Assembly: GCA_933228675.1 (NCBI GenBank)
Contig: OW121745.1
Coordinates: 963,346-1,027,345, forward strand
DNA length: 64,000 nucleotides
DNA from: Stomorhina lunata
Lineage: Eukaryota; Arthropoda; Insecta; Diptera; Rhiniidae
Direction of reading: 5' to 3'
The notes under the pieces were generated by a model that made no database searches, was not told where the DNA came from, and saw nothing but the letters and a program-made list of their open reading frames with translations. The translations under genes and the position numbers were made by a program. Below, piece after piece: positions 1-12,165 of the stretch (its first letter is position 1; the number at the start of each line of letters is the position of its first letter).

Positions 1-322
1 TTTTTAATTTGGTCTATCTGTATGCAAACAGCGTATACACAGCACGTGTCTTTAATTTGTAGTTGTAATATATGAAATAGTTAAGCAGCGGTAACCCTTT
101 CCGGATGCGTACTAAGGTTTGATGATCTGAGCTCGTGCAGTTTTCAAAGTGCATAGTTATTTGAAAGTAATATTTCCGTATCCGGAATGAAATAGACAAC
201 GCGTGTTATGGAGCAAAGACGTGTGTACAAATATGTCTTAGATGGGTTCCAATATAAATGTTATGTAATTGAAGTATGTACATAATGCAGGGGTTCTCAC
301 ACACCAATTCTATTTTGGTGGA
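1..322. other. Flank with no recognisable feature
   Basis: AT-rich sequence to the left of fold-back element I. I see no coding frame, RNA gene or match to the repeat families found elsewhere in the window. Confidence 0.5.
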
Positions 323-330
323 GTAAATAG

Positions 331-1708
331 CAGGGACCGTTACAATTATGATGTTTATAATAAAAATCAAAATATAATTGTTATTTTACGATTTTTATTT
401 TTTTTTGGCAGAAATAATTTTTATTTTATGATTTTTATTTATTTTGTCAAATTCGGACAAATATTTTTTTTTGCCAAAAATATTTGTGAAAAATTGATTT
501 TTATTTTATTTGTCAAAAATATTTGTCAAGGTCTGACAAATATTTTTTTTGGCTAAAATATTTGTCAAGATCTGATTTTTATTTATTTTAAACAGAAATA
601 ATTGTTAGTCTGATTTAATTTTTTTTTTGTCAAAAATATTTGTCAAATAAAAAAATGAAAAAATAAAAAATCAATACAGAATTAAAAAAAAAATTAAATA
701 TTTCCCATAATAATGGTAAATTTTAAAAATTTTCAATAAAAATTTCCCATAAAAACGTAGTATTTGAAATTTTCCCATAAAAATGGGAAATTTTAAAAAT
801 TTCTTGTAAAAAGGGGAAATTTTGAATATTCTTTTTTAAAATGTGAAATTTTGAAAATTTCCTATATAAATGGGGAATTATAAAAATTTTCTGTAAAAAT
901 GGGAAATTTTGAAAATTTCACCTAAAAAAGGAAAATTTTGAAAATTTCTCATAAAAAAGGGAAATTTTGAAAATTGTATATAAAAGAAGGAAATTTTGAA
1001 AATTTCCCATAAAAAAGGGAAATTTTGAAAATTTCCCATAAAAAAAGGAAGTTTTGAAAATTTCCCATAAAAAAGGGAAATTTTGAAAATTTCTCATAAA
1101 AAAGTCAAATTTTGAAAATTTCCCATGAAAAAGGGAAATTTTCAAATTTTCAAAATTTTAATTTTTTATTGAAAATTTTTAAAATTTACCGTTATTATGG
1201 GAAATTTAAATTTTTTTTTAATTCTGTATTGATTTTTTTATTTTTGCGTGTTTTATTTGACAAATATTTTTGACAAAAAAAATTTAAATCAGAATAACAA
1301 TTATTTCTGTTAAAAATAAATAAAAATCAGATCTTGACAAATATTTTTGCCAAAAAAAATATTTGTCAGACCTTGACAAATATTTTTGACAAATAAAATA
1401 AAAATCAATTTTTGACAAATATTTTTGCCAAAAAAAATATTTGTCAGATCTTGACAAATATTTTTGCCAAAAAAAATATTTGTCAGAATTTGACAAATAT
1501 ATTTGACAAAAAAAAAAAAAAAAATAAAAATCGTAAAATAAAAATTATTTTTGAAAAAAATAATAAAAATCAAAAATTTGAAAAGCATGTCATTTTCTGA
1601 AAATATAGTGGAAAACAAGCAAAATGATGTTTTCAAATTAGTTCTGCGATATTTCCATATGATTGCTTTTTTTTTTTGAAAATTCAAGAATATTATTATC
1701 GGTCCCTG
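331..1708. mobile_element. Fold-back element I with hAT-like ends
   Basis: The element starts CAGGGACCG and ends CGGTCCCTG. It is flanked on both sides by the 8-bp direct repeat GTAAATAG (323-330 and 1709-1716), which is the target duplication expected for hAT-type insertion. Both ends continue into long, imperfect inverted arms (about 331-715 and 1185-1708) rich in TTTGTCAAAAATATTTGTC-type units that are themselves palindromic. The middle (about 716-1184) is a tandem array of a 29-bp unit. There is no transposase frame, so it would depend on enzyme supplied elsewhere. The ends and target duplication are seen directly. The hAT assignment follows from the CAGGG start and 8-bp duplication and is inference. 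Confidence 0.85.
716..1184. repeat. 29-bp satellite array inside fold-back I
   Basis: About fifteen degenerate copies of a unit built on GGGAAATTTTGAAAATTTCC followed by CATAAAAAA. Each unit contains an inverted repeat (GGGAAATTTT/AAAATTTCCC), so either strand can form small hairpins. The same unit length and core recur in fold-back II. Frames across it give Phe/Lys-rich peptides that are not genes. Confidence 0.85.
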
Positions 1709-1848
1709 GTAAATAGAGTACGAAAGTAGTAACAATTTTTTTTGTCACTTCGTTTAGTATATTTTTAAACAGCAAATGCAGCGTAAAATCTCTATTCACC
1801 AAAACTTAAGTAAAAATCGTAACTTTTTGTTTTTAGAACTACTGGAAT

Positions 1849-3138
1849 TTTTTTTAAATGAATAAATCATATAATCGGCTAGAAAAAGAAAGGGACATGT
1901 GTTTTGTACTTTTTTTGGAAATGGCACTAATAAGGGCAAAAAGGGTAAAAACTATATTTTTTACTTTTTTTTTAAACTATACGTATCTTTTGAACTTATA
2001 AACATAAACCCTCACTTTATGCCACAATCAATAAGTATTAACAAAATATTAAACATGTGCTTGGTACTTTTACGATATATGGGGTTCAAAAAGGTGAAAA
2101 CGGGAAAATATTCATTTAAGCTAATGAAGTCAGAAGTATAAATTAGAGACGAGTCGATTCACATTGAAGAAAATTAAAGTAAGTGTTTGGTACTTTTTTC
2201 AATCAAAGGGGTAAAAAAGTTAAAAATCGATGACATTATATCTTCTAAACCTAATGGATGGAAACAAACACTAAAATTGTCTAAGATCAGCCCTAAAAAT
2301 TAAGGGACTTTTCAGTACTTTTTGCAAATTAAACAGTTTTGTGGTTAAAATAGGGTAGAAAATAAAAACATTAGTAAAGTTATATCTCTAATATTGACAG
2401 AAAAAAAAATTTAATTAGATTTAGATCGACTAGAAAAATAAAAAGTCATGTTTTTAGTAGGTACTTTTCGTAAATGAGCTAAAAATAGGGAATAAAAAGG
2501 ATAAAAACTAAATTTTGGTACTTTTTTGACCCATATATAATTTTTGAATCAATTATTATAGAAATAAAATTTATACCGCAATCGAAAATAACAAAACCGG
2601 GTCAAAAATTTAAAGATAGGGTTTTTCCTTTTAAACTGTGCATGTTGTTTAAATCAATAAAATAATAAATAAATCAATGATTTATGGACTGTTCTATTGA
2701 CATTGAAGAAATATGTGACAGGTGTTTGGTATTTTTTTCAATTAACAAAAATGGAGTTAAGATCAGCAATAAAAATATTAGGACATGTATCCTGAATTTT
2801 TTTTAATTTGGCTGATCAGGGTTAAACAACAGGTAAAAAAGGAAACTTTTGTAAAATATTCAAAATCAAAAGCGACAAGAACAAGATTTAAATTGGGTTA
2901 GCAATCAAAATTGGGTCAGCTACAAAAATAAGGGAGGTGTGTGTAGTACTTTTTTGAAAATGTAGAGGGTAGGTACTTATTTTGTCCTATATGTATCTTA
3001 AGAACCAATAAGTATTTAATTTAATTTATATCGGAATTGATAAATAAGTGAAAAAGTTATTTTGGTAAATTTTCTAACTTTGTCAATTCAAATGGTACCG
3101 CTAACGAAGTAGCGGGTTATAAATCCAGTTATATCATA
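1849..3138 (+). mobile_element. Helitron copy C, 3' part only
   Basis: This stretch parallels the last ~1.25 kb of the elements at 19162-24401 and 24490-28997, including the recurring GGTACTTTTTT motif. It ends with the same hairpin (3099-3114, CGCTA stem, ACGAAG loop, TAGCG stem) and GGTTATAAA, but the terminal CTAG of copy A reads TCCAG here. The 5' part is missing. Fold-back II begins immediately downstream, so II probably inserted at or replaced the very end of this copy. Confidence 0.75.
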
Positions 3139-6100
3139 TTTTTCATTTCATATTTTTTTTGCACATTTTTTGTCGGTTATTTTTACTGAAAACTCATTAT
3201 CAATAGAAAAAGTCTCAAAAAATTATATTCTCTTTAGAAAAACTACTGGAATACTGTTTGAAGTATTCCCTATACAAAAATGTTATACAAAAGTATTCTT
3301 TATAGAAAAACTGTCATACAAAATATTTTCTATAGAAAACCCGACATTCTCTATAAGAAAATGGTTATAAAAAAGTATTCTCTTTAGGAAAACTGTCATA
3401 CGAAAGCATTCTGTATAGAAAAGTTGTTATACGAAAGCATTCTCTATAAAAAAATGTTATACAAAAGTATTCTCTACAAGAAGACGGTTATACTAAAGTA
3501 TTTTCTATAGTAAAACTATTATACAAAAGTATTCTCTATAGGAAAACTTTTATACAAAAGTATTCTTTAAAGAAAACTTTCCCATTTCTTTTGGAAAATT
3601 TTGAAAATGTCCCTTTATTTTGGGAAATTTTGAAAACTTCCTATATCTTTTGGGAAATTTTGAAAATGTCCCTTTATTTTAGGAAATTTTAAAAATGTCC
3701 CTTTATTTTGGGAAATTTTGAAAATGTTCTATTATTTTTGGGATATTTAGAAAATTCCTCATTTCATTTAGGAAATTTTGAAAACTTCCCATTATTTTGG
3801 GAAATTTTGAAAATATCCAATTATTTTAAGAAATTTTGAAAATTTCCCATTATTTTGGGAAATTTTGAGAATTTCCCATTATTTTGGGAAATTTTTAAAA
3901 TTTCACATTATTTTGGTAAATTTTGAAAATATCCAATTGTTTTGGGAAGTTTAGAAAATTTCCCATTATTTTGGGAAATTTTTAAAAATTCCCATTATTT
4001 TGAGAAATTTTGAAAATTTCCCATCATTTTGGGAAATTTTGAAAGTATTCTATTATTTTTGGGATATTTTTAGAAAATTCCCTATTTCTTTTAGGAAATT
4101 TTGAAAACTTCCCATTATTTTGGGAAATTTTGAAAATATCCAATTATTTTGGGATATTTTGAAAACTTTCTATTATTTTGGGAAATTTTGAAAATTTCCC
4201 ATCATTTTGGGAAATTTTGAAAATGTTCTATTATTTTTGGGGTATTTAGAAAATTTCCCATTTCTTTTAGGAAATTTAGAAAATTTCACATTATTTTGCG
4301 AAATTTTGAAAATATCCAATTATTTTGGGAAGTTTTGAAAGTTTCCCATTATTTTGGGTTATTTTGAAAATTTCCCATCATTTTGGGAAATTTTGAAAAT
4401 GTTCTATTATTTTTGGGGTATTTAGAAAATTTCCCATTTCTTTTAGGAAATTTTGACAATTTTCCATTATTTTGGGAAATTTTGAAACTATCCAATTATT
4501 TTGGAAAATTTTGAAAATGTCCCTTTATTTTGGGAAATTTAGAAAATTTCACATTATTTTGCGAAATTTTGAAAATATCCAATTATTTTGGGAAGTTTTG
4601 AAAGTTTCCCATTATTTTGGGAAATTTTGAAAATTTCCCATCATTTTGGGAAGTTTTGAAAATATTCTATTATTTTTGGAATATTTAGAAAATTTCCCAT
4701 TTCTTTTGGGAAATTTTGAAAATTTCCCATTAATTTTGGAAATTTTGAAAGTATCCAATTATTTTGGGAAATTTTGAAAATATCCCATTATTTTGGGAAA
4801 TTTTAAAAATTTCCCAATACTTTGGGAAATTTTGAAAATTTCCCATTATTTTTGAAAATTTTCCATTATTTTGGGAAATTTTGAAAATTTGCCACTACTT
4901 TGTAAAATTTTGAAAATTTCCCAAAATAATGGGAAATTTTGAAAATTTCCCAAAATAATGGGAAATTTTCAAAATTTCCCAAAAGAAATGGGAAATTTTC
5001 TAAATATCCCAAAAATAATAGAATATTTTCAAAATTTCCCAAAATGGTGGGAAATTTTCAAAATTACCCAAAAAAAATAGGCAATTTTCAAAATTTCCGA
5101 AAATAATGAGAAATTTTCAAAATTTCCCAAAATTATGGGAAATTTTCAAAATTTTCCAAAATAATTGGATATTTTCTAAATTTCCCAAAATGATGGGAAA
5201 TTTTAAAAAATTTCCTAAAATAATGGGAATTTTTCAAAATTTCCCAAAATAATGGGAAATTTTCTAAACTTCCCGAAATAATTGGATATTTTCAAAATTT
5301 CCCAAATTAATGTGAAATTTTCAAAATTTCCTAAAATAAAGGGTCATTTTCAAAATTTCCCAAAAGATATAAAAAGTTTTCAAAATTTCCCAAAATAAAG
5401 GGACATTTTCAAAAATTTTCCAAAAGAAATGGGAAAGTTTTCTATCAAGAATACTTTTGTATAAAAGCTTTCCTATAATGAATACTTTTGTATAATAGTT
5501 TTACTATAGAAAATACTTTAGTATAACAGTTTTCCTGTAGAGAATACTTTTGTATGACATTTTTTTATAGAGAATACATTTGTATAGCAACTTTTCTATA
5601 AAGAATTCTTTCGTATGACAGCTTTCCTATAGAGAATACTTTTTTATAACCATTTTCTTATAGAGAATATCGGTTTTTCTATAGAAAATATGTTTGGAAA
5701 ATTTTAATAATATTTTTGTATGACAGTTTTTCTATAGAGAATACTTTTGTATAACATTTTTGTATAGGGAATACTGTTTGAAAGCAGTTTTTCTATAGAG
5801 AATAAAATTTTTTGAGACTTTTTTTTATTGATAATGAGTTTGTATTTGTCACTTTTACAAGAAAAAATTAAAAAAAATTGCTGCTCGAAAAAGTATATTA
5901 CAAAAGATATCGCTCAGAGATTGGTTAAAAAAATTAAATTTTAAAATAAAAGGCAAAAATTTCCTGATATAATATTAAAATAAAAATAACAGACAAAAAA
6001 TGTGCAAAAAAATATGAAACAAACATCCTCGTTATAAATTGAGCGATATAATAAACGGCAATCATAGCCGGCAGAATTTGTGCGATTTAATAAACAACAG

Positions 6101-6273
6101 AAATAACCGGCAGACTTTGTGCGATATAATAAAAGGCAAAATTAACTTTTATTTTTCATTAAAAAAATAAAAATCAAAAAATAACTTTTATTTCGGATTA
6201 AAAAAATAAAAATTAAAAAATAACAGTTATTTTCTGAGTTTTATTTTAAAAGTCATAACCGTAACAGTCCCTG
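3139..6273. mobile_element. Fold-back element II (long satellite palindrome)
   Basis: Left arm motifs at 3145-3187 reappear inverted at about 5974-6020, including the GCACATTTTTTGTC box. Inside these come inverted blocks of a ~33-bp unit containing ATTCTCTATAGAAAA (about 3200-3590 and 5440-5800). The centre is a large array of the 29-bp GGGAAATTTTGAAAATTTCC unit that changes orientation near 4915. The right end, GTAACAGTCCCTG (6261-6273), matches the inverted end of element I with one difference. No matching left terminus or target duplication is visible, so the left end is probably lost. No coding capacity. Confidence 0.75.
3590..5440. repeat. 29-bp satellite array that flips orientation
   Basis: Roughly sixty copies of the 29-bp unit. 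Up to about 4915 they read CCCATTATTTTGGGAAATTT; beyond it they read the complement (CCCAAAATAATGGGAAATTT), so the whole array is one giant inverted repeat. The array is longer on the left of the switch point, which suggests unequal expansion after the palindrome formed. Confidence 0.85.
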
Positions 6274-6356
6274 TTTGTATTTACTTATTTCTCACTAGAA
6301 ACAAATCAAAGTAAATTTTGTATTTGCTAATACACTGTAAGACTTACAGTGGAAGT

Positions 6357-6790
6357 CTAAGATAGGCAAAAAGAGATCAGAGCAAAAAAACCCAAGGTAG
6401 AGTTTTTTTTATATTTTTAACTTAAATTGGTATTATTTTTCATTGTGTCGTTCTCATGTTTTAAAAAGAAAGAAGTTTTCTTTTCCATTTTTCTATAGCA
6501 AAATATGTCTATTGAAATTTTTTCTATAGAAAATTATTTCTATCGAAACTTTTTATAGAAAAATATTTCTATCAAAAATTTTTCTATAGAAAAATATACA
6601 TATCTATAAAATTATATTTCGATAGAAAAATATATAGAAAAATATTTTTATCGAACATTTTTCTATATAAATATTTTTCTAACATGAGAATTACACAATG
6701 GAAAATAATACTAATTTTATTTAAAAGAAAAAAAAAAAACAGCAACTTCACCTGGTTTTTTTTTCTCTATTCTTTTGTGCCTATCTTAGG
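6357..6790. mobile_element. Small fold-back (MITE-like)
   Basis: The left motif CTAAGATAGGC pairs with GCCTATCTTAG at the right end. Further inward, CATTGTGTCGTTCTCATG pairs imperfectly with CATGAGAATTACACAATG. The centre holds repeated TTTTCTATAGAAAAATAT units. No target duplication could be settled and no coding frame is present. Confidence 0.6.
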
Positions 6791-6799
6791 TTTAAGTAC

Positions 6800-7555
6800 T
6801 ACTTGTTCAAGCATGAGTATTTCTGTGTTCTTAATACTTGCTGTATTAATTTGGTACAAAGACAATATTTACTGTGTTTGTTTTTTATAAAAGAGAAAGA
6901 GAAATTTGATTTTCAAAGACAAGGCAAAATAAAGCAAATACTCAAAAAGAAGTAAATGTATTTAAGCATTTGTTTTTTATACTTTTGCAACAGCCTAATG
7001 TATAGGTATTAGATGTTAATAGTAGGTCTATTCGTTTACTTTCCAGTAAAAGTCCAGTAAGCTGAGTATTTACTGAGTAAATGAACGAATTTACTCTCAC
7101 CAAATCATTTGTACAAGAAAAGTAAACGAACAGAAAATTTGTAAAAATACAGTAAGAAAAAAACGATACAATAGGCAATAAATAAATAAAAAATGACATA
7201 AGCTTTTAATTTTTAATTAGTTATATACTTTTTAACTTTAATTTAGTTAATTTTATTTCTTTTACTTAAAATTGTTGACCAAATAAAAATTGCGGCAAAT
7301 TTTCAGCTGCCTGTTTTTCTTTTGTTTACGTTTTTTTATTCACGTTGTTGTTGTTACTGAACTTTTACAGGCAAAAATTTTACCCGTAACATTTTACAAA
7401 TACTCAGCAAATAAACTGTCACTTTTTCTCAAAAATTCTCTCTGTTTACATTTCCCCTCTTACTGAGTTTTGGGTAAACAAACGACTTTCCGTAATATTT
7501 TGTAACAATGTGTACAAATTTTAACGTAAACGAATGAATATAGTGTTCTACGAAG
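6800..7555. other. AT-rich stretch without recognisable genes
   Basis: Contains scattered TACTGAGTAAATG and TTACTG motifs, but nothing that supports a gene, RNA or known repeat boundary. Confidence 0.4.
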
Positions 7556-7559
7556 TACA

Positions 7560-8704
7560 CTATTAAATTGCAACATATAGTTCTACTTACAACTGAGATA
7601 TAGCCAAAACTCGAAATTCGATGCTAAATTAATTTTTTTTTTATTTTCTATAAACACCAGTGATATCGCCAAAAATCAAAATTCGATGTGAATAAAATTT
7701 CTTTTGTTTTTAAATAACTGTGTTTTTCAAAATAACTATGTTTTTTTCAAAAAACTATATATTTTCTTAAGTTTTTTGAGCTGTATACTCAATTTTAGGA
7801 AATCATTCAACGCAACACATTATTGAATTTCGTAAAAATTGGTAGATCAATAACTGATATATCTATCGCCAAAGCAAAATATATCGATGTACATAAATTG
7901 GTATATTTTAGAAAACATTTTTTAAAAAACAATATTTAAAAAAATCGAATTATATATCAGATTTTAGAAAATACTCCATTGCAGCATGTTATTAAATTTC
8001 ATCAAAATCGGTCTATAAACACCAAAGATATCGCCAAAATTTAAAATTCGATGAGAATTTAAAAAAAATTTGTTTAAGGAAATCAATCAACGCATTATTA
8101 AATTTCATCAAAATCGGTGGATCAATAAACGAGATATCGCCAAAGCAAAAGATATCGATGTACGCAAATTGACAAATTTAAACAATTTTTTTTTAAAACA
8201 GTATTAAAAAAAATAAATTATGTATCAGAAAATTTAGAAAATTCTCCAACGCAACGTGCTATTAAATTTTTATCAAAATCGGTCTATAATCACCAGAGAT
8301 ATCGCCAAAATTCAACATTCGATGAGAATTAATTTTTTTTTTAACTGTTTTTTTCACAAAATAAATTTTGAATTTGGTCAAAAAACTGTATTTAAAAAAA
8401 AAGTTTTTTGAACTGTATATCAAATTTTAGGAAATCATTCAACGCTGCACACTATTGAATTTCATCAAAAATGGTAAATCAATAACCGAGATATCGCCAA
8501 AGCAAAAGTTATCGATGTACGCAAACCGACAAATTTAAAAAAAAAAAAATTAAAAAAAACAGAATTAAAAAAAAAATTGAATTATATATCAGATTTTAGA
8601 AAATAATCTAGCGCAACATGCTATTATTTTATCAAAATCGGTCTATAAACACCAGAGATATCAGCAAAATTCAAAATTCGATGAGAATTCAAAATGTTTT
8701 TTTT
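7560..8704. repeat. Diverged ~310-bp tandem repeats (R4)
   Basis: Units alternate the phrases ATATCAGATTTTAG, ATTAAATTTCATCAAAATCGG and GATATCGCCAAA with a CGATG-containing spacer. Unit starts near 7785, 8095 and 8410 give a period around 310 bp. The same phrases occur at 16.94-19.0, 34.7-35.4 and 41.7-42.2 kb, usually next to GTCY-type elements, so this may be the body of a longer member of that family. Confidence 0.65.
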
Positions 8705-9593
8705 AACAAGTAAGAATGGTATATTCGGCTTTGCCGAATCTTGGATACCCTTCACCAATGGTGTTCCAAAAGTAAAGTACAAAATCGTAAAAATATATTG
8801 ATAATTATATAGTTTCTGATTACTGACTTAGTTGAGCCCCACACAAATGCTTGATATGTATATTAAGTTTCTTTTGTTCATGTGAAACGTAATTCCTAGC
8901 AATATTTAGCTATGTCGGAAAACGAAAAGCTTTTCGGTGGCGTCATCATCTGGAATAGTTATGGACACAAAGGTTAAGTTGGGCAGGTAGAGAATGCTTA
9001 TTTAATCCAGCCAGTAGCTTCGATATATGTGTCTATTTTACGAACACTTAATAAAAGATGCTTCAAAATGTAGATGCCCTTAGATTTGCAAAAGCACATC
9101 GATTTGATGAAGATTAAGTATTCTGGCATGCAACCCAAAAACACAGTGCCGAGTGAGGGTTGTGTACTTTAATTCGTACGAATTATCCAACTAGTAAAAG
9201 TTCTTGATTAGTTATGTAAAACTTTGAAGTTAGCGGACTAGAGCTGCAAAACTATCGATGGTACTATCGATAATATCGATAGTTTTATTTTTAGTGTGCT
9301 ATCGATTGTTTTTTTCCGATAGCGATACTATCGACAAAAATAGGTTGGCGGCATATTTTAAATTGATTGTTAGGAAAAATTTTGGTGTCGGTGGATATTT
9401 TTAAAATAAATATGAAATTAATCAATAAGCCTAAAATTATATCTTTAGTTCAGCAAATGTTAACTTGAGTAAGTGATATATTCAAGAAAAAAAGGATCAA
9501 AACTGGCTACTTATATCGAAAGTCATGGTATTATAATTACAATGCGGAAAATATTGCAATGTCAGGTGTAACGGAAAAAGGAAAAAGCATCAT

Positions 9594-9824
9594 TTGTTGC
9601 TGATAAAAACAGTACAATGATAAAAGCATGCGATTTATAGTAAAAAAGACATTTTGCCATGTTTCGCTCATACTCTGAATCTTGTAGTGCAACCCTGTTT
9701 AAGTCAAGACTGTATAAACAAATTTAGTTTAAATGTAAAAATATTGTCACATATTTTAAAAACATTGTTATTGTCTATGAGAAATTCAAAGCTGAACAAT
9801 AAAAAGACAAGCCATATACAATAG
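9594..9824 (+). pseudogene. hAT transposase remnant
   Basis: A short conserved hAT block is readable. One frame around 9601 gives DKNSTMIKACD, and a shifted frame from 9651 gives LPCFAHTLNLVVQ, followed by about 40 further residues and a stop at 9822-9824. The Cys-Phe-Ala-His-Thr-Leu-Asn-Leu signature belongs to the catalytic core of hAT transposases such as the BED-finger family. The rest of the ~600-residue protein (BED finger, dimerisation domain) is not visible, and stops and frame changes separate the pieces. It lies inside the TIR-bounded hAT at 9239-11069, which supports the call. Confidence 0.75.
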
Positions 9825-9849
9825 TTTACTCCAGGAGGTACCTACGCGA

Positions 9850-10879
9850 TACATGATTGCCTCTAAGAGGGTAAAAAGGGAAAAAAATCGAAAATTTTAT
9901 ATCGCCTAAAGTGATAATATTTAAACAAAATTTAAGTTATATTTTGAACAGATGTTAAAATAATCGGACAGGTACTTTTTGGAATTATGCCCGATAGGGG
10001 GTAAATAAGGGTGAAACTAGTTTTTTTGGTACTATTTTTAAGCCACTCTTATCTTTTAAACCAAAGAATATAGAAATAAACTTTGTAATGCAATCAATAA
10101 GTGCGAAAAAATATTGAACACGTATTTGGTACTTTTTTGATTTTGGGGTCCAAAATGGGTAAAAAATGAAATAAAATGATAATTTAACACATCATGAAGT
10201 AATATGAACCATTGACCAATATGTTGACTGCGTTTTTATAAAATATACCGGATCCAAATGGTATCAAGTACTAAATATGCATATGGAACTTTTTTGAAAT
10301 TAGGATAAAAAGGGGAAAAATTGGTAATGTTATAACTTTAAAGCAAATGAATGTTTGTATGACCTTTATAGAATAGTAAACTATGTATTTGATCATGTTA
10401 TGGTTTTTAGCAAAGTTGTTGCGAATGAGCCGACGAAGGTTTTTAAGATTTCCGACAGGTAGCGCCACTGAAAATTACTCTCTAGAAAAGTTGTTACGCA
10501 TGAGCTGACGAAGGCTTCTTAGTTGGTAGGACTAATTTCCGTCAGGTGGCGTAACTGAAAATAACTCAAATTGAATTGATCAGGCTATGATCTTTAGCAA
10601 TGTTCGTGCATATGAGTCGACGGAGATTTCTAAGTTGGTATGATCAATTTTCAAAACTATTCAAAATGAATTGAACTGTAAACTATGCATTTGATCTGAT
10701 GTGTTAATTGGACAAAATTAATGAAATGATTAAAAATTAATTTGATATTTGTGTAATGTCTTTTTTCTAAATTTATTTTAGTTTGTTAGTACTTCATAAA
10801 AAAAAATATATGAAACCTTTAAAACTTGCTTCGAAATGTTTATTATAAAATTCCGAGCAAGGCTCGGTTACCCAGGTAC
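9850..10879 (+). mobile_element. R2 repeat, 5'-truncated, nested in hAT
   Basis: It runs from GCCTCTAAGAGGGTAAAAA to the R2 terminal hairpin CCGAGCAAGGCTCGG and CCCAGGTAC, next base T. Internal ~132-bp monomers carry GCGAATGAGCCGACGAAGG-like text. The 5' (TA)n part is absent. Confidence 0.75.
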
Positions 10880-12165
10880 TATAACTTAAAGCAAATATTT
10901 GTAGATATATGTACTTAAAGTTAACAATTGTTCTGCATGCAATTTTTAGAATTCGATACTATCGATAGTATCGATAGTTTTATGACAGACTATCGAAACT
11001 ATCGAATGTGACCACTATCGACTATCGAAACTATCGAGTGGGGCGACTATCGATAGTTTTGCAGCTCTATAGCGGACTGATTTAGGTCAAAGCTTTAACA
11101 ATGATTGTCAATGTATACAAACCTTAAAATTATAGGGTGTATATCTTAGTTTTAGATACATACGTGGAAAATATTGCTTTTTAATGGATGGATATCAGCT
11201 TTGACGGAAAAGTTATTGAAGATTTACTTATATTCTGAAGTTAGTTAACTAATTAAGATGAATAATACTTCATTAATAATATTTGGGATGTATTGTGCTT
11301 TCGATCTGTCCGATGGATGTGTGGAAAGTTTTGCTCTTTGTGCAATTATAACGTGATTTAATTTACCAGCATTAAAGTGATTTCCGGTCGGGGTTATATG
11401 GGAGATTTCACTAAATGTGAACCGAGCTCGACCATTTTCAATACCGAACTTTTCAAGAGATCAGAAATACTTTTGTCAAATGTTGTCCCTCTAGAAAGTT
11501 TATTTTATGCGCTATCGCCCTGAATAACGATATTGTACAATGTCTTTATACTAAATGTCATCATCGTATCTATTATAATTTGTCATTTATTAGCTACTAA
11601 GAGATTGCCTCAGGCGAAGTTATACGAAAGCAATTGTCAAACGTGAACGGATTTCTCCCAATTGCAATTAAAAAATGTAAATTTTCGTTGATATGTCAGA
11701 TACATACATACATATGTAGGTTTTTGAACGGATATCATGTACTCAGTTGCATTTTTGTAATTCCTAGGAAGATTACCTACAATTTGATATCTAATACATT
11801 CTCAAATGTTATCATAATTTTCAAAAGTCAGACACAAAATTAAGATAAATGCAGTGTGTCTGTCTGCTAAAATCAGATTTGTGGAGCCCCTGGAAGGTAT
11901 AAACATATGCATTTTACACAAAAGTTTAGGATATCGTCTCACCCTAAATTTCATCATTGTCGATCAAAACACCTGAAATATCGCTTAAACACTAAATTAT
12001 ATCTACCACAAATTACCGAATGCATCAGAGTTTAGGTAATCCCCTGCAAAGGACGCTATTAAATTTCATCAAAATAAACATCTGAGATATCGACAAAACA
12101 GGAGCTCCAAAAACTTGACTACAAAAGAAACAAGTAAGAGTGTTATATTCGGCTGTGCCGAATCT

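Larger units (their letters stand above)
9239..11069. mobile_element. hAT element relic inside R3
   Basis: The ends are TAGAGCTGCAAAAC and GTTTTGCAGCTCTA. They are flanked by the 8-bp duplication TAGCGGAC at 9231-9238 and 11070-11077. Clusters of CTATCGATA lie just inside both ends as subterminal repeats. The interior holds a decayed transposase segment and a later R2 insertion. The inverted R3 copy near 40.8 kb gives the uninterrupted target. Confidence 0.9.
8705..12130. mobile_element. R3 repeat, HINE/mini-me-like, interrupted
   Basis: It begins AACAAGTAAGAATGG with a hairpin (ATTCGGC-TTT-GCCGAAT) and ACCCTTCACC. The piece 8705-9238 resumes at 11078 after a hAT insertion, and the joined halves parallel the inverted copy at 34.6-41.25 kb. 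The hairpin plus the GTCY microsatellite seen in its relatives recalls the dipteran mini-me/DINE-1 (Helentron-associated) repeats. That family link is from general knowledge and not proven here. No coding frame. Confidence 0.7.

Noticed and set aside
716..5440. Regular ~29-bp repeats resembling a CRISPR array
   Set aside because: Units are contiguous without unique spacers, diverged, and inside eukaryotic fold-back elements.
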